A stretch of 10,647 bases of DNA from Pseudomonadota bacterium. Lineage in GTDB: Bacteria > Bdellovibrionota > Bacteriovoracia > Bacteriovoracales > Bacteriovoracaceae. The notes beneath the pieces were generated by a model that had not been told where the DNA came from, searched no databases, and saw nothing but the letters and a program-made list of their open reading frames with translations. The position numbers were made by a program, and so were the translations under genes. The first letter of the stretch is position 1, and each line of letters opens with the position of its first letter. The stretch covers positions 1-10,647 of the forward strand of contig JAJTIF010000299.1 of the NCBI GenBank assembly GCA_021299675.1. The letters are read 5' to 3'. Below are positions 1-6,619 of the stretch, piece after piece.

Positions 1-26
1 AGCGGCTGCAGATGCATCTAGATATC
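1..26. other. Polylinker-like cluster of restriction sites
   Basis: Within 26 bases there are PstI (CTGCAG, 6-11), NsiI (ATGCAT, 12-17), XbaI (TCTAGA, 17-22) and EcoRV (GATATC, 21-26) sites, abutting or overlapping. Such packing is typical of a vector or adapter polylinker and unusual in natural DNA. It sits exactly at the window edge, which fits residual cloning or adapter sequence. Chance occurrence cannot be excluded, and I cannot match it to a specific vector from memory. Confidence 0.35.
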
Positions 27-77
27 TTTATTGATTTCTATAATCGAATCTATTTACCAACAAAAGTTTGATCGAAG

Positions 78-108
78 AAAAAAAAGTGCCGACTCATCGG
101 TCGGCACT
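78..108 (-). terminator. Intrinsic terminator, minus-strand reading
   Basis: A perfect 9-bp stem (AGTGCCGAC at 85-93 with GTCGGCACT at 100-108) closes a 6-base loop. On the minus strand it is followed by eight T residues (complement of the A tract 78-85). On the plus strand the downstream sequence is only CTCTTATT, so the minus direction is favoured. It may be a backup for the terminator at 170-200 or the end of a short minus-strand RNA arising between the two. Confidence 0.75.
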
Positions 109-114
109 CTCTTA

Positions 115-144
115 TTAGCAACACATAAGTCAGGCAGTTATAAA
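115..144 (+). promoter_or_regulatory. Possible sigma-70-like promoter
   Basis: TTAGCA (115-120) and TATAAA (139-144) are separated by 18 bases. A start near 151 would give a transcript of only about 50 bases ending at the 170-200 terminator. The -35 match is moderate and A/T-rich intergenic DNA gives such matches by chance. Confidence 0.18.
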
Positions 145-169
145 GAATTCTAGTGATGTTGGTAGACAT

Positions 170-200
170 AAAAAAAGCCTCCCTATGGGAGGCTTTTTTT
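170..200. terminator. Bidirectional intrinsic terminator
   Basis: An 8-bp stem (AGCCTCCC at 176-183 with GGGAGGCT at 187-194) closes a TAT loop. It is flanked by seven A residues (170-176) on one side and seven T residues (194-200) on the other, so a T tract follows the hairpin in both directions. It begins 31 bases beyond the stop codon of the minus-strand protease gene and is the obvious terminator for that transcript. Confidence 0.9.
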
Positions 201-231
201 ATGATCAAAGATCACTTTGTAGCCATTGAGT

Positions 232-1434
232 TTAGTTCTGAAGTGCTTTGTCAGCTCTTACGTACCCAGATGCCGTTGAGCTTCTGAGGTCATCACCTCT
301 GCTGGCCGTGTTCATCAAACGCATCTTCACTTCAAGCGGAGTGAGGTTTGGCTCCTGAGCAAGGATCAAACCGGCAATCCCAGCGACGTGAGGACACGCC
401 ATCGAGGTGCCTGACATCTTCTTGTAGTTATTGCCTTGGACGGTTGAGAAAGTATCAACACCTGGGGCAAACACATGAACTGTAGTCGCTCCGAAGTTAG
501 AGAAGCTTGCACGCTTACCTTTCCCATCCATGGCACCGACTGAAACCATGCTTTCGATTTCGTAGTTAGCAGGGAAAGTTGCTGTCGTGTCGTTATTGGC
601 GTTACTGTTTCCAGCTGCAGCGACGAAAAGAATACCAGCTTGCTCAGCCTTTTGGATCACTTCAAAGAGAGCTTCTGAACGAGGTCCGCCGCCCCATGAG
701 TTACTCATGATATGCACACCGCGGCTGATGGCGTAGTCAACTGACTTCAACGCGCCTTCGAGAGTTCCTGAGCCTGAGTCAGAGAGGAATTTTACAGGAA
801 GGATTTTGACGTGCGCCATGACGCCTGCGATACCAATTGAGTTATGTTCAGCACCGATTACGCCCGCACAGTGTGTGCCGTGGCCATGGCCGTCCATGGG
901 GTTGTTGGTGTTGGCTGCGAAGTTGTAGCCGTAGACGTCATCGATGTAGCCGTTGTTGTCGTCATCGATGTTATTGCCTGCGATTTCATCCGTGTTGATC
1001 ATGATGTTGTTTTTAAGATCAACGTGATTGTAGTCAACGCCTGTGTCGATGACAGCAATCTTGATGTCTTTTGAACCCTTGGTCATTTTCCAAGCTTCCA
1101 GAGCTCCGATATCTTTCCCAGCGACGCCGCGAGAGAACCAGCTGCCAGAGTTCTTGCCATCGTTGTTAAGGCCCCACTGCTTGGTGAACTCAACATCACG
1201 AGCAAGAGCGTGGTACGTGTGGTTTTCTTCGACATACAAAACTCCTGGTAGAGAGCTGGCTTTTTGCATGAATGATTTGTCTGAGCTTGTGACTTTAGCG
1301 AAGTTGCCCACTTTCAAGTTGAGGGGCTGCGCTGAAGGGAGACTCTTGAGAGAAAAGTTGTCTTCGTATCTGATGATGTATTCTGCGGCAAAGGCGGGTG
1401 TTGCGATAAGCAAGCTTGCAAGAAGTGTTTTCAT
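232..1434 (-). CDS. Secreted subtilisin-family serine protease (peptidase S8)
   Basis: This 400-residue serine endopeptidase is predicted to be exported and to degrade proteins outside the cytoplasm. A signal peptide covers residues 1-17 (hydrophobic core, then TPAFAA). Residues 18 to about 80 look like a short inhibitor-I9-type propeptide ending in the VLYVEEN motif common before mature subtilases. The catalytic triad is visible: Asp130 in VIDTGVD, His185 in GHGTHC and Ser344 in GTSMACPH, with the oxyanion-hole Asn276 in AAAGN. An Asp/Asn-rich stretch at 149-166 resembles the calcium-binding insertion of many S8 enzymes. No C-terminal PPC or other domain follows. GGAGG at 1439-1443, four bases before ATG, supports the start. 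The gene lies 116 bases downstream of the permease gene and ends at the bidirectional terminator at 170-200. The natural substrate is unknown; a role in digesting prey or environmental protein is inference. Confidence 0.95.
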   Translation of the reverse strand: MKTLLASLLIATPAFAAEYIIRYEDNFSLKSLPSAQPLNLKVGNFAKVTSSDKSFMQKASSLPGVLYVEENHTYHALARDVEFTKQWGLNNDGKNSGSWFSRGVAGKDIGALEAWKMTKGSKDIKIAVIDTGVDYNHVDLKNNIMINTDEIAGNNIDDDNNGYIDDVYGYNFAANTNNPMDGHGHGTHCAGVIGAEHNSIGIAGVMAHVKILPVKFLSDSGSGTLEGALKSVDYAISRGVHIMSNSWGGGPRSEALFEVIQKAEQAGILFVAAAGNSNANNDTTATFPANYEIESMVSVGAMDGKGKRASFSNFGATTVHVFAPGVDTFSTVQGNNYKKMSGTSMACPHVAGIAGLILAQEPNLTPLEVKMRLMNTASRGDDLRSSTASGYVRADKALQN

Positions 1435-1489
1435 TAATCCTCCATGATTAACTAAGTTTCTTTTAGGATTTCAATGCTTGGGCAGCTTG

Positions 1490-1552
1490 AAAAGAGAAAC
1501 TCACAGATGTAAGAATTTAAAATGAGAGCCGATTGCTCAGATAATCTCTTTT
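1490..1552. repeat. Spaced inverted repeat in permease-protease gap
   Basis: AAAAGAGA (1490-1497) and TCTCTTTT (1545-1552) are perfect 8-bp complements separated by 47 bases; the right arm touches the permease stop codon. Inside lies a weak GAGC/GCTC hairpin (1526-1538) followed on the minus strand by a modest T-rich stretch. It could be a weak terminator or attenuator between permease and protease. The rest of the 1435-1550 gap shows no clear promoter. Confidence 0.2.
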
Positions 1553-2807
1553 AAAGCACGAAAAGATAAAGGATTGAGACCAAGCCTAGACCCCAGAGAA
1601 GTGGACTAATTTCTTTAGTCTTACTTGTGAAAACTTTAAGCACAATGTGAAGGAATATTCCCCACATCAGACCCTTTGAGATTGAAAAAGAGAGCGTGAT
1701 GATAATGGTCGTGGCCAAGGCTGGCAGCCATGACTCCATCTCATCTTCTTTCACCTCGAGGATCGAGCGGCCCATCATGAAACCCACTAAGATCAGGACC
1801 GGCGCCGTGGCGAAGGCAGGGATGCTCACCACCAACGGAGCGATGAAGAGGCAAGGGAGAAAGAAGAGTGCCGTGAATACCGAGCTGACTCCTGTCCTGC
1901 CACCGGCCTGGATCCCGGAAGCACTCTCGATGAATGTGGTTCCAGACGAGGTTCCAAGCAATCCAGAGAACATGGTGGCGATGGCATCCACCACCAGTGC
2001 TTTCTTGAGATTTTTGGGTTCACCCTTCTCATCCATGAGATTCGCGGCTCGGGCCACACCCAAAAAAGAAGAGATCGAGTCAAACATATCCGTTAGCATG
2101 AGAGAGAGGATGGCGGGAAAGAGACTCCACTTCAGGGCGCCCCAAACATCCAGTTTCAAAAACACACTGGTAAAATCCGGCGATGAGAAAAACTCTGTGG
2201 GCATGGACACTTTACCCCGCAGCAGTGCCAGGGCCGTCAGGCTAAAAATGGTGAGCAAAAAAGCGAAGGGATTTTTTTTAAGGGTAAAATAAATGGCAAT
2301 CAGAAGACCCAGGATCGTGTAGAGCACAGTCTCATTCATCTTCCCAATCGTGACGAAGGTCGCCGGGTCTGCCACGATGATGCCGGCGTTTTTAAGTCCG
2401 ATGAATACCAAGAGGAATCCAATCCCGGAAGCCGTAGCGATCTTAATGTTTTTAGGGAGCGCCAGCGCAATTTGTTCTCGCAGCGGTGTGAGACTAATGA
2501 CCAAGAAGAAGACACCAGACCAAAAGACTAGGCCCAAGGCCGTGGGCCAGGGAATCTTCTCCCCTAAAACAAGTGTAAAGGTGAAGAATGCATTGAGTCC
2601 CATTCCTGGTGCAATCGCGTAGGGAAGTTTCGCATAGAGCCCCATGAGAAGGGTCATGCTCGACGCCAAAACCACTGTCGCGGTCAACACACCTGAAAAA
2701 CTCATGCCAGTTCCCTCAGTGGAGAGAATCGCTGGGTTTACGAAGATGATGTAGCTCATGGTAAGAAAAGTCGTCAGCCCGCCGATCAACTCTTTCTTGA
2801 GACTCAT
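1551..2807 (-). CDS. Purine base permease, NCS2 family, AzgA/PbuG type
   Basis: This 418-residue inner-membrane transporter resembles the adenine/guanine/hypoxanthine proton symporters AzgA, PbuG and PurP, and probably imports purine bases for salvage. Supporting motifs are APGMGLNAFF (66-75) in the third helix region, LTDMFDSISSFLG (238-250), and a conserved segment running from GTSSGTTFIES (285-295) to GGRTG (302-306). These are the substrate- and proton-binding regions of this branch. Hydrophobic segments run through most of the length, consistent with the family's 14 helices. The size is slightly below the usual 430-450 residues but the fold appears complete. The start ATG overlaps the carboxypeptidase stop as ATGA (2804-2807), and the ribosome-binding site is weak, so translational coupling is likely. 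Exact base specificity cannot be read from the sequence. Confidence 0.92.
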   Translation of the reverse strand: MSLKKELIGGLTTFLTMSYIIFVNPAILSTEGTGMSFSGVLTATVVLASSMTLLMGLYAKLPYAIAPGMGLNAFFTFTLVLGEKIPWPTALGLVFWSGVFFLVISLTPLREQIALALPKNIKIATASGIGFLLVFIGLKNAGIIVADPATFVTIGKMNETVLYTILGLLIAIYFTLKKNPFAFLLTIFSLTALALLRGKVSMPTEFFSSPDFTSVFLKLDVWGALKWSLFPAILSLMLTDMFDSISSFLGVARAANLMDEKGEPKNLKKALVVDAIATMFSGLLGTSSGTTFIESASGIQAGGRTGVSSVFTALFFLPCLFIAPLVVSIPAFATAPVLILVGFMMGRSILEVKEDEMESWLPALATTIIITLSFSISKGLMWGIFLHIVLKVFTSKTKEISPLLWGLGLVSILYLFVL

Positions 2808-3688
2808 AGCTCGACTCGAAGTTTCGCTTTTGTTCCAACACTCAGCTGGGCTTTGGTGCCAAAGGGGAGCAGGTAGTTAATCGGACCGTGACCACAGGGA
2901 AGACCGGTGAAGAAAGGAATAGAGCTGTCCTGCGCAAAAGCTTTGAGAGCTTCCTGAGTGCGGTCAGTGCCATCTTTCTCAAGTCCCTCTGTGAAAGTGC
3001 CCAGGATGACGGCCTGCACTTTTTTATTCAACACTCCAGCTTGCTCCAGGTGAGTCAGCATCCGGTGAATGGAATAACCACGTTCACCGACATCCTCAAT
3101 AAAGAGAATCTTGTTGTCTGCTTTGAGCTGCCAAGATGTTCCGATGGAGGTTTCAAGGATTCTGAGGTTTCCACCGGTCAAGGTTGAAGTGATAATTTGC
3201 TTCTTCTTGGCGGCGGCATTGAAAGGGACGAGTCCTTTGTACTCTACAGAAGTCAGAGCGCCTGAAAAAAGTTTCTCATATTGCCCGTCGTCTTCATGAG
3301 GATTTTGAGGGTCCATCTGTGAGAGCACTCGCGAGTGCAAAGTTGGCCATTTCCAGACTTGATTGAAGAAGAGATGCAGGGCCGTGATGTCGCTAAAGCC
3401 CATTAAGGTTTTTTTGGTTTTCGGTTTCTTCATCTTCTCTAGGAATGGAATGAGTCTTGCGGAGCCGTATCCACCGCGCAGACACCATAGATACTCAGCT
3501 TCCGACTTGAGGGCCTGCTGGATGTGCTCAACCTGTGTTTCTACGCTCGAGGCGAAAAAGAGTTTTGGTTTGAGCAGGTTCTTGGGAAGATCAAAGTCGA
3601 GGTCATTTTGATTGAGCCAGTCGAGACCCTGGTTGAGGCTTTTAAGAGGAGCCGCAGAGGCTGGGGCTATGATTGAGATTTTATTCAT
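2804..3688 (-). CDS. ldcA: L,D-carboxypeptidase (peptidase S66, LdcA-like)
   Basis: This 294-residue serine peptidase belongs to the LdcA/MccF family. LdcA removes the terminal D-Ala from murein tetrapeptides by cleaving an L,D bond, as part of cell-wall recycling. All family marks are present: CLRGGYGSAR at 69-78, the nucleophile Ser99 in MGFSDIT, Glu198 in FIEDVGE and His267 in CGHGPIN, giving the Ser-Glu-His triad. No signal peptide is visible, so it should act in the cytoplasm. The frame is open for 22 more codons upstream (ATG at 3754), but ATG 3688 is preferred: AAAGGA stands 5 bases before it and the family N-terminus (KISIIAPAS) begins right there. The permease gene overlaps its end. 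The related MccF activity (microcin C immunity) cannot be ruled out from sequence, but the permease partner suggests recycling or scavenging. Confidence 0.9.
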   Translation of the reverse strand: MNKISIIAPASAAPLKSLNQGLDWLNQNDLDFDLPKNLLKPKLFFASSVETQVEHIQQALKSEAEYLWCLRGGYGSARLIPFLEKMKKPKTKKTLMGFSDITALHLFFNQVWKWPTLHSRVLSQMDPQNPHEDDGQYEKLFSGALTSVEYKGLVPFNAAAKKKQIITSTLTGGNLRILETSIGTSWQLKADNKILFIEDVGERGYSIHRMLTHLEQAGVLNKKVQAVILGTFTEGLEKDGTDRTQEALKAFAQDSSIPFFTGLPCGHGPINYLLPFGTKAQLSVGTKAKLRVEL

Positions 3689-3784
3689 GAGTGTCCTTTG
3701 GGAGATTATTCCATAAGCACTGGTATTCAGAAAGACCCTAAGTGAAAAGCTCAAGTTTAAAGCGTTTCCGCCGATAGGCTTATT
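3689..3784. promoter_or_regulatory. Divergent promoter region
   Basis: These 96 bases separate the minus-strand ldcA unit from the plus-strand exported-protein unit, so promoters for both should lie here. I find no -35/-10 pair on either strand that I would defend. The plus-strand gene also lacks a clear Shine-Dalgarno (only a TAGG-like stretch). Confidence 0.4.
3694..3699 (-). promoter_or_regulatory. Ribosome-binding site that decides the ldcA start
   Basis: On the minus strand AAAGGA lies 5 bases upstream of ATG 3688. The upstream alternative ATG at 3754 would add 22 residues with no family similarity that I can recognise. Confidence 0.75.
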
Positions 3785-4204
3785 ATGAAATTCTGGCCTC
3801 TCTTTTTAATCCTTTGGGCCTCTCAAGCCCTGGCCTTGTCTTGGCAAGACAAGCTTAAAGAGCTTTTGCCTGATAAATTGAGATTCGTGACTCTGCAAAA
3901 GACCACGCTGGCTGAAGTGGAAGCCCAGATTGGAAAGCCGGCGCTCGTACGAGACAATAAGTACTACTGGGTATACCAAGGCTTTGAGTACGCGCTGGAG
4001 TTAAAAGTAAAAAACAAGGTCGTTCAGTCGCTGCATTTTACATTCCCCAAACAGGGACCATCGGTTGATGCTCTAAAGCTTGATCCGGCCAATTATAAAG
4101 CAAGTTCGTTAGCGGGAAGTCGCTATATGGACTACCACGACGTCGGGGGCTCAATCTCCATCGATCTCGCTACCCAATCCATCTCAGTGATTAGGATCAA
4201 GTGA
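3785..4204 (+). CDS. Small exported protein, possibly BamE/SmpA-like fold
   Basis: The function of this 139-residue protein is unknown. Residues 1-17 form a typical signal peptide (MKFWPLFLIL, then SQALA), with cleavage likely after Ala17. There is no lipobox cysteine, and the mature part has no cysteine at all. The segment from about 39 to 88 (TTLAEVEAQIGKPALV, then a YYWVYQG strand and alternating strands) has the layout of BamE/SmpA-like domains: a short helix, an xIGKP turn and a beta hairpin. This is a fold-level resemblance seen by eye and not a firm assignment. Its stop codon overlaps the next start (TGATG at 4202-4206), so it is probably made together with the downstream metallopeptidase. 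A partner, folding helper or inhibitor of that enzyme is possible but unproven. Confidence 0.8.
   Translation: MKFWPLFLILWASQALALSWQDKLKELLPDKLRFVTLQKTTLAEVEAQIGKPALVRDNKYYWVYQGFEYALELKVKNKVVQSLHFTFPKQGPSVDALKLDPANYKASSLAGSRYMDYHDVGGSISIDLATQSISVIRIK
4193..4196 (+). promoter_or_regulatory. Ribosome-binding site for the metallopeptidase gene
   Basis: AGGA inside the last codons of the upstream gene is 7 bases from ATG 4204 but only 4 from the alternative GTG 4201. This favours ATG 4204 as the start. Confidence 0.5.
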
Positions 4205-6186
4205 TGTGGATTAACCTCATAATCTTTCTCTTTTTCTCAGAAGCCTATGGCGGCGCCAATTGCTCGAACCCGAAACACAGCTATCTCCAAGCCGTGAGCC
4301 CCTGTAATCGAAATTACTCCACGAGTGATTTGACCAATCAGGTGCACGAGATTCAAGATGTCGTGGAGTGGTGGGGAGCCAGTACTCAACAGGTGGCGAA
4401 TGCGAAATGTCGAGCTCCCGCTCAACCGACTTCAGCGGACATGAGTGAAGTGGTTCGTGCCAATTCCAATGGAAGAAAAGTCACCAAGACGGTTCATGGT
4501 GTGCGTTTTGAAAATGAACCCAAAGAGCTGGTCGATGCGTTTGAGAAGCTGACCACTCGAAACTCCGTTTACGGTGGAAGCCATAACGTCAAAGAAGCTC
4601 AGGTTAACGTGCAAAGCCTGCATCAGGTGAACCCCGCCTGTAAGAGTGTGAGCTGTGCCATGGAAAAAATCTGGGGAGCTGAGCTTGGGCAGAAAATACT
4701 CTACATAAAACTCAAGCACGGCTACAACGCTTCTGAGCTCGCTTTCGATAATGCCACACGTTTTAGTGTGGCCGAGATGAATGATGTACTCATGGCACTG
4801 GAAGACTTACCACCCACGCTGCAGCCTCTAGGATTTCGTGGAGATCAGCGTTTGGTTCCTTATACCGTAGGGCAGTCAGTGTATGCGCCTGGGGAGAGAG
4901 TGCTGGCGAACTCCGGAGTGATTTTCTTTGACCGCTGGAGAGAGAGGGAACCTCTGACTCGCCAGTATACGACTTTCCATGAGCTCGCCCACAACATCTC
5001 TTCTCTTCATGAGAATGCTGATAATTCAAATGAATGGAGACAACTCTCTGGCTGGAAATCCTTAGGAGATACGTGGGAGAAAAATCCCGATGCTTGCATG
5101 ATCTCAAAGTACGGGATGGAAACTCCGGCCGAGGACTTCGCGGAGGTGCTGAGCGCCTATCGCTATAATCCCAATACCCTTGAGACCAGCTGTCCTGAGA
5201 AATATCGCTACATGAAAGATAAAGTTTTCGGCGGCATGGAGTATAAAACGAATTCCCAGTGTGCGCGGGGCAGTGTTGATCAGATTGCAAACGTGCAACA
5301 GGGACTTGCCGATCACCTGAAGGAGAATAATTACTCCCTCAGTCCGGAGACCATTCAGTCGGAGTGCGCGGGAAGTCTGAACGTCTATCCGCCTGCCCAA
5401 AGTGAACTTGAGGCCTGTGCTTTTAAAGCAAGTTTGAAAGTCATCCCACAAGAGAGCTTAAACGATATCATCCGTCGGGCCGGTCTTCCTATAAACGCCA
5501 GCACCAGACGAGCGATTTCAGCTCAGCTGCCTGCCAATTCTCCGCTTCGAGCGTCTCTGCAAACTCAATCCCGTCAAGTCGATCAGGCGGTGGAAGCCTC
5601 CATGGCACGCTACCGCTCTCAACTCTCACAAGCTCAACCGCCGGCCCGAGGCACGAATTCCTGGTATCAGACTCAGAGCCGCTGTGGCTATGTGATGATG
5701 GAAGTTCCCGAGGGAGCTTTGCGCTGTTACGTGGAGACTCTTTATGAAGAGGATCGGTCGTTGAAAGAGTGGGGAGCGGGGTTTTTGCCAAAACTTGATC
5801 CACCGGCGATGTTCAGCGAGCAGGGAAGGCTCAATCTCAAGGGACAAGATCGGCAATTATTGGAAGAGGCCCTGCAGCGCAGCCCACGTTTTTTAGAGCA
5901 GTTTCGTCAAACCAAGGCTGATTTTAAGGGCAACATGCTCTCGGCGGTCAGAGAGATGAAACGAGTGAACTCAAATCTTCCTCAGGGATGGCAGGACCTT
6001 CCCCCTCAGCAGTTCTGTTCTCAAGTCTATGGAAAAAGTAATCTCTTCTTGAACATTTGGGGCTTTCCAAACGGAGAAGCCGTCAAGGCGATCGAAGAGG
6101 AGTGTGTGAAAGGGCAAACCAGAAATCGCCGTTTTCATCCCTCCGATGCCGACTGGCAGGCCTGGATTAATTCTCGCTGGAACTAA
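4204..6186 (+). CDS. Exported zinc metallopeptidase, lethal-factor-like (ATLF/M34-type) domain
   Basis: This predicted 660-residue exported protein carries a gluzincin-type active site. Residues 1-17 look like a signal peptide (MWINLIIFLFFSEAYG). HELAH at 259-263 supplies two zinc ligands (His259, His263) and the general base Glu260. Tyr303 and the ETPAEDFAE stretch follow, with Glu310 the likely third ligand. In anthrax lethal factor the equivalents are His686/Glu687/His690, Tyr728 and Glu735 with an ExFFAE-like pattern. The Tyr-to-Glu distance is 7 in both, and the HExxH-to-Glu distance is 47 here against 45. Fourteen cysteines, all after residue 19, suggest disulfides outside the cytoplasm. 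Residues from about 360 to 660 match nothing I recognise. GTG 4201 is an alternative start; ATG 4204 has the better ribosome-binding-site spacing. It is coupled to the preceding exported protein. The substrate is unknown; acting on prey or host proteins is inference. Confidence 0.8.
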   Translation: MWINLIIFLFFSEAYGGANCSNPKHSYLQAVSPCNRNYSTSDLTNQVHEIQDVVEWWGASTQQVANAKCRAPAQPTSADMSEVVRANSNGRKVTKTVHGVRFENEPKELVDAFEKLTTRNSVYGGSHNVKEAQVNVQSLHQVNPACKSVSCAMEKIWGAELGQKILYIKLKHGYNASELAFDNATRFSVAEMNDVLMALEDLPPTLQPLGFRGDQRLVPYTVGQSVYAPGERVLANSGVIFFDRWREREPLTRQYTTFHELAHNISSLHENADNSNEWRQLSGWKSLGDTWEKNPDACMISKYGMETPAEDFAEVLSAYRYNPNTLETSCPEKYRYMKDKVFGGMEYKTNSQCARGSVDQIANVQQGLADHLKENNYSLSPETIQSECAGSLNVYPPAQSELEACAFKASLKVIPQESLNDIIRRAGLPINASTRRAISAQLPANSPLRASLQTQSRQVDQAVEASMARYRSQLSQAQPPARGTNSWYQTQSRCGYVMMEVPEGALRCYVETLYEEDRSLKEWGAGFLPKLDPPAMFSEQGRLNLKGQDRQLLEEALQRSPRFLEQFRQTKADFKGNMLSAVREMKRVNSNLPQGWQDLPPQQFCSQVYGKSNLFLNIWGFPNGEAVKAIEEECVKGQTRNRRFHPSDADWQAWINSRWN

Positions 6187-6221
6187 TTTACGAACGAGAT
6201 CCTTCTTGGCTACCATAGGCC

Positions 6222-6569
6222 ATGATCACACCTATAATCTTTTTAATTATCTCAAATATTTTTATGACCTTTGCTTGGTATGGTCACCTGAAATCAGGCT
6301 TTGAACTCAAGCCTCTGTGGATGGTGATCCTTGCGAGCTGGGGGATCGCTTTCTTTGAATACATCTTCCAGGTCCCCGCCAACCGTCTAGGCGCTCAGTA
6401 CTTTACTCTGCCTCAGCTCAAGATCATGCAGGAAGTGATCACCATGACCATTTTTGCGCTTTTCTGCTTGTTTTTCATGAAAGTGCCGCTCAGTCGAAAC
6501 TTCCTCTACGCTTCGATCTGTCTGATCGGCGCTGTTTTCTTTATTTTCAGAGACATAAAACCTCACTAA
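6222..6569 (+). CDS. DUF486 (DMT-like) small membrane protein
   Basis: This 115-residue inner-membrane protein has four hydrophobic helices at about 1-20, 32-51, 70-88 and 93-110. Family marks are FMTFAWYGHLK (14-24), EYIFQVPANRLG (46-57), TLPQLKIMQEVIT (62-74) and a final FFIFRD (106-111). These identify the conserved DUF486/COG3169 group, related to one half of a drug/metabolite transporter. Its length is the family norm and it looks intact. The biochemical role of the family is not established; small members of the superfamily often work as dimers. The gene begins 35 bases after the metallopeptidase stop, so cotranscription is possible, but the Shine-Dalgarno is weak and no functional link is evident. 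Confidence 0.9.
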   Translation: MITPIIFLIISNIFMTFAWYGHLKSGFELKPLWMVILASWGIAFFEYIFQVPANRLGAQYFTLPQLKIMQEVITMTIFALFCLFFMKVPLSRNFLYASICLIGAVFFIFRDIKPH

Positions 6570-6619
6570 TGTAATTTTTCCCTATCGTCATTGCGCTCTA
6601 AATTTGAGACATACCCAGC

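Larger units (their letters stand above)
1..231. other. Non-coding left-edge region with two terminators
   Basis: No convincing reading frame is present on either strand. What can be seen is a dense cluster of restriction sites at the extreme edge, two hairpin terminators around 78-108 and 170-200, and about 60 bases between them without obvious coding content. The protease gene that enters from the right on the minus strand ends at 232, so this is at least partly its 3' flank. Confidence 0.7.

Noticed and set aside
844..1074. Valine-rich plus-strand frame inside the protease gene
   Set aside because: The valine/aspartate repetition is the complement of the Asp/Asn-rich calcium-binding segment of the protease, so it is a shadow.
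1446..1474. TTGAAA/TTAATC promoter match upstream of the protease
   Set aside because: The transcription start would fall on the ribosome-binding site, leaving no usable leader.
1696..2292. Long plus-strand open frame of 198 codons inside the permease gene
   Set aside because: It lies antisense to a gene with clear family motifs, its product looks like a mirror of that gene's codon bias, and no ribosome-binding site or family resemblance supports it.
3689..3754. Upstream extension of the L,D-carboxypeptidase to ATG 3754
   Set aside because: The added 22 residues do not resemble the family N-terminus, and the better ribosome-binding site serves ATG 3688.
4790..5290. Minus-strand frame of 166 codons inside the metallopeptidase gene
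   Set aside because: It is Ser/Arg/His-rich without recognisable domain or start signal, and lies over the HELAH region of the well-supported gene.
6570..6619. Spacer before ygiQ as a possible terminator or promoter
   Set aside because: There is a T-run and a TAAATT stretch, but no stem for a terminator and no acceptable -35 at the right distance.
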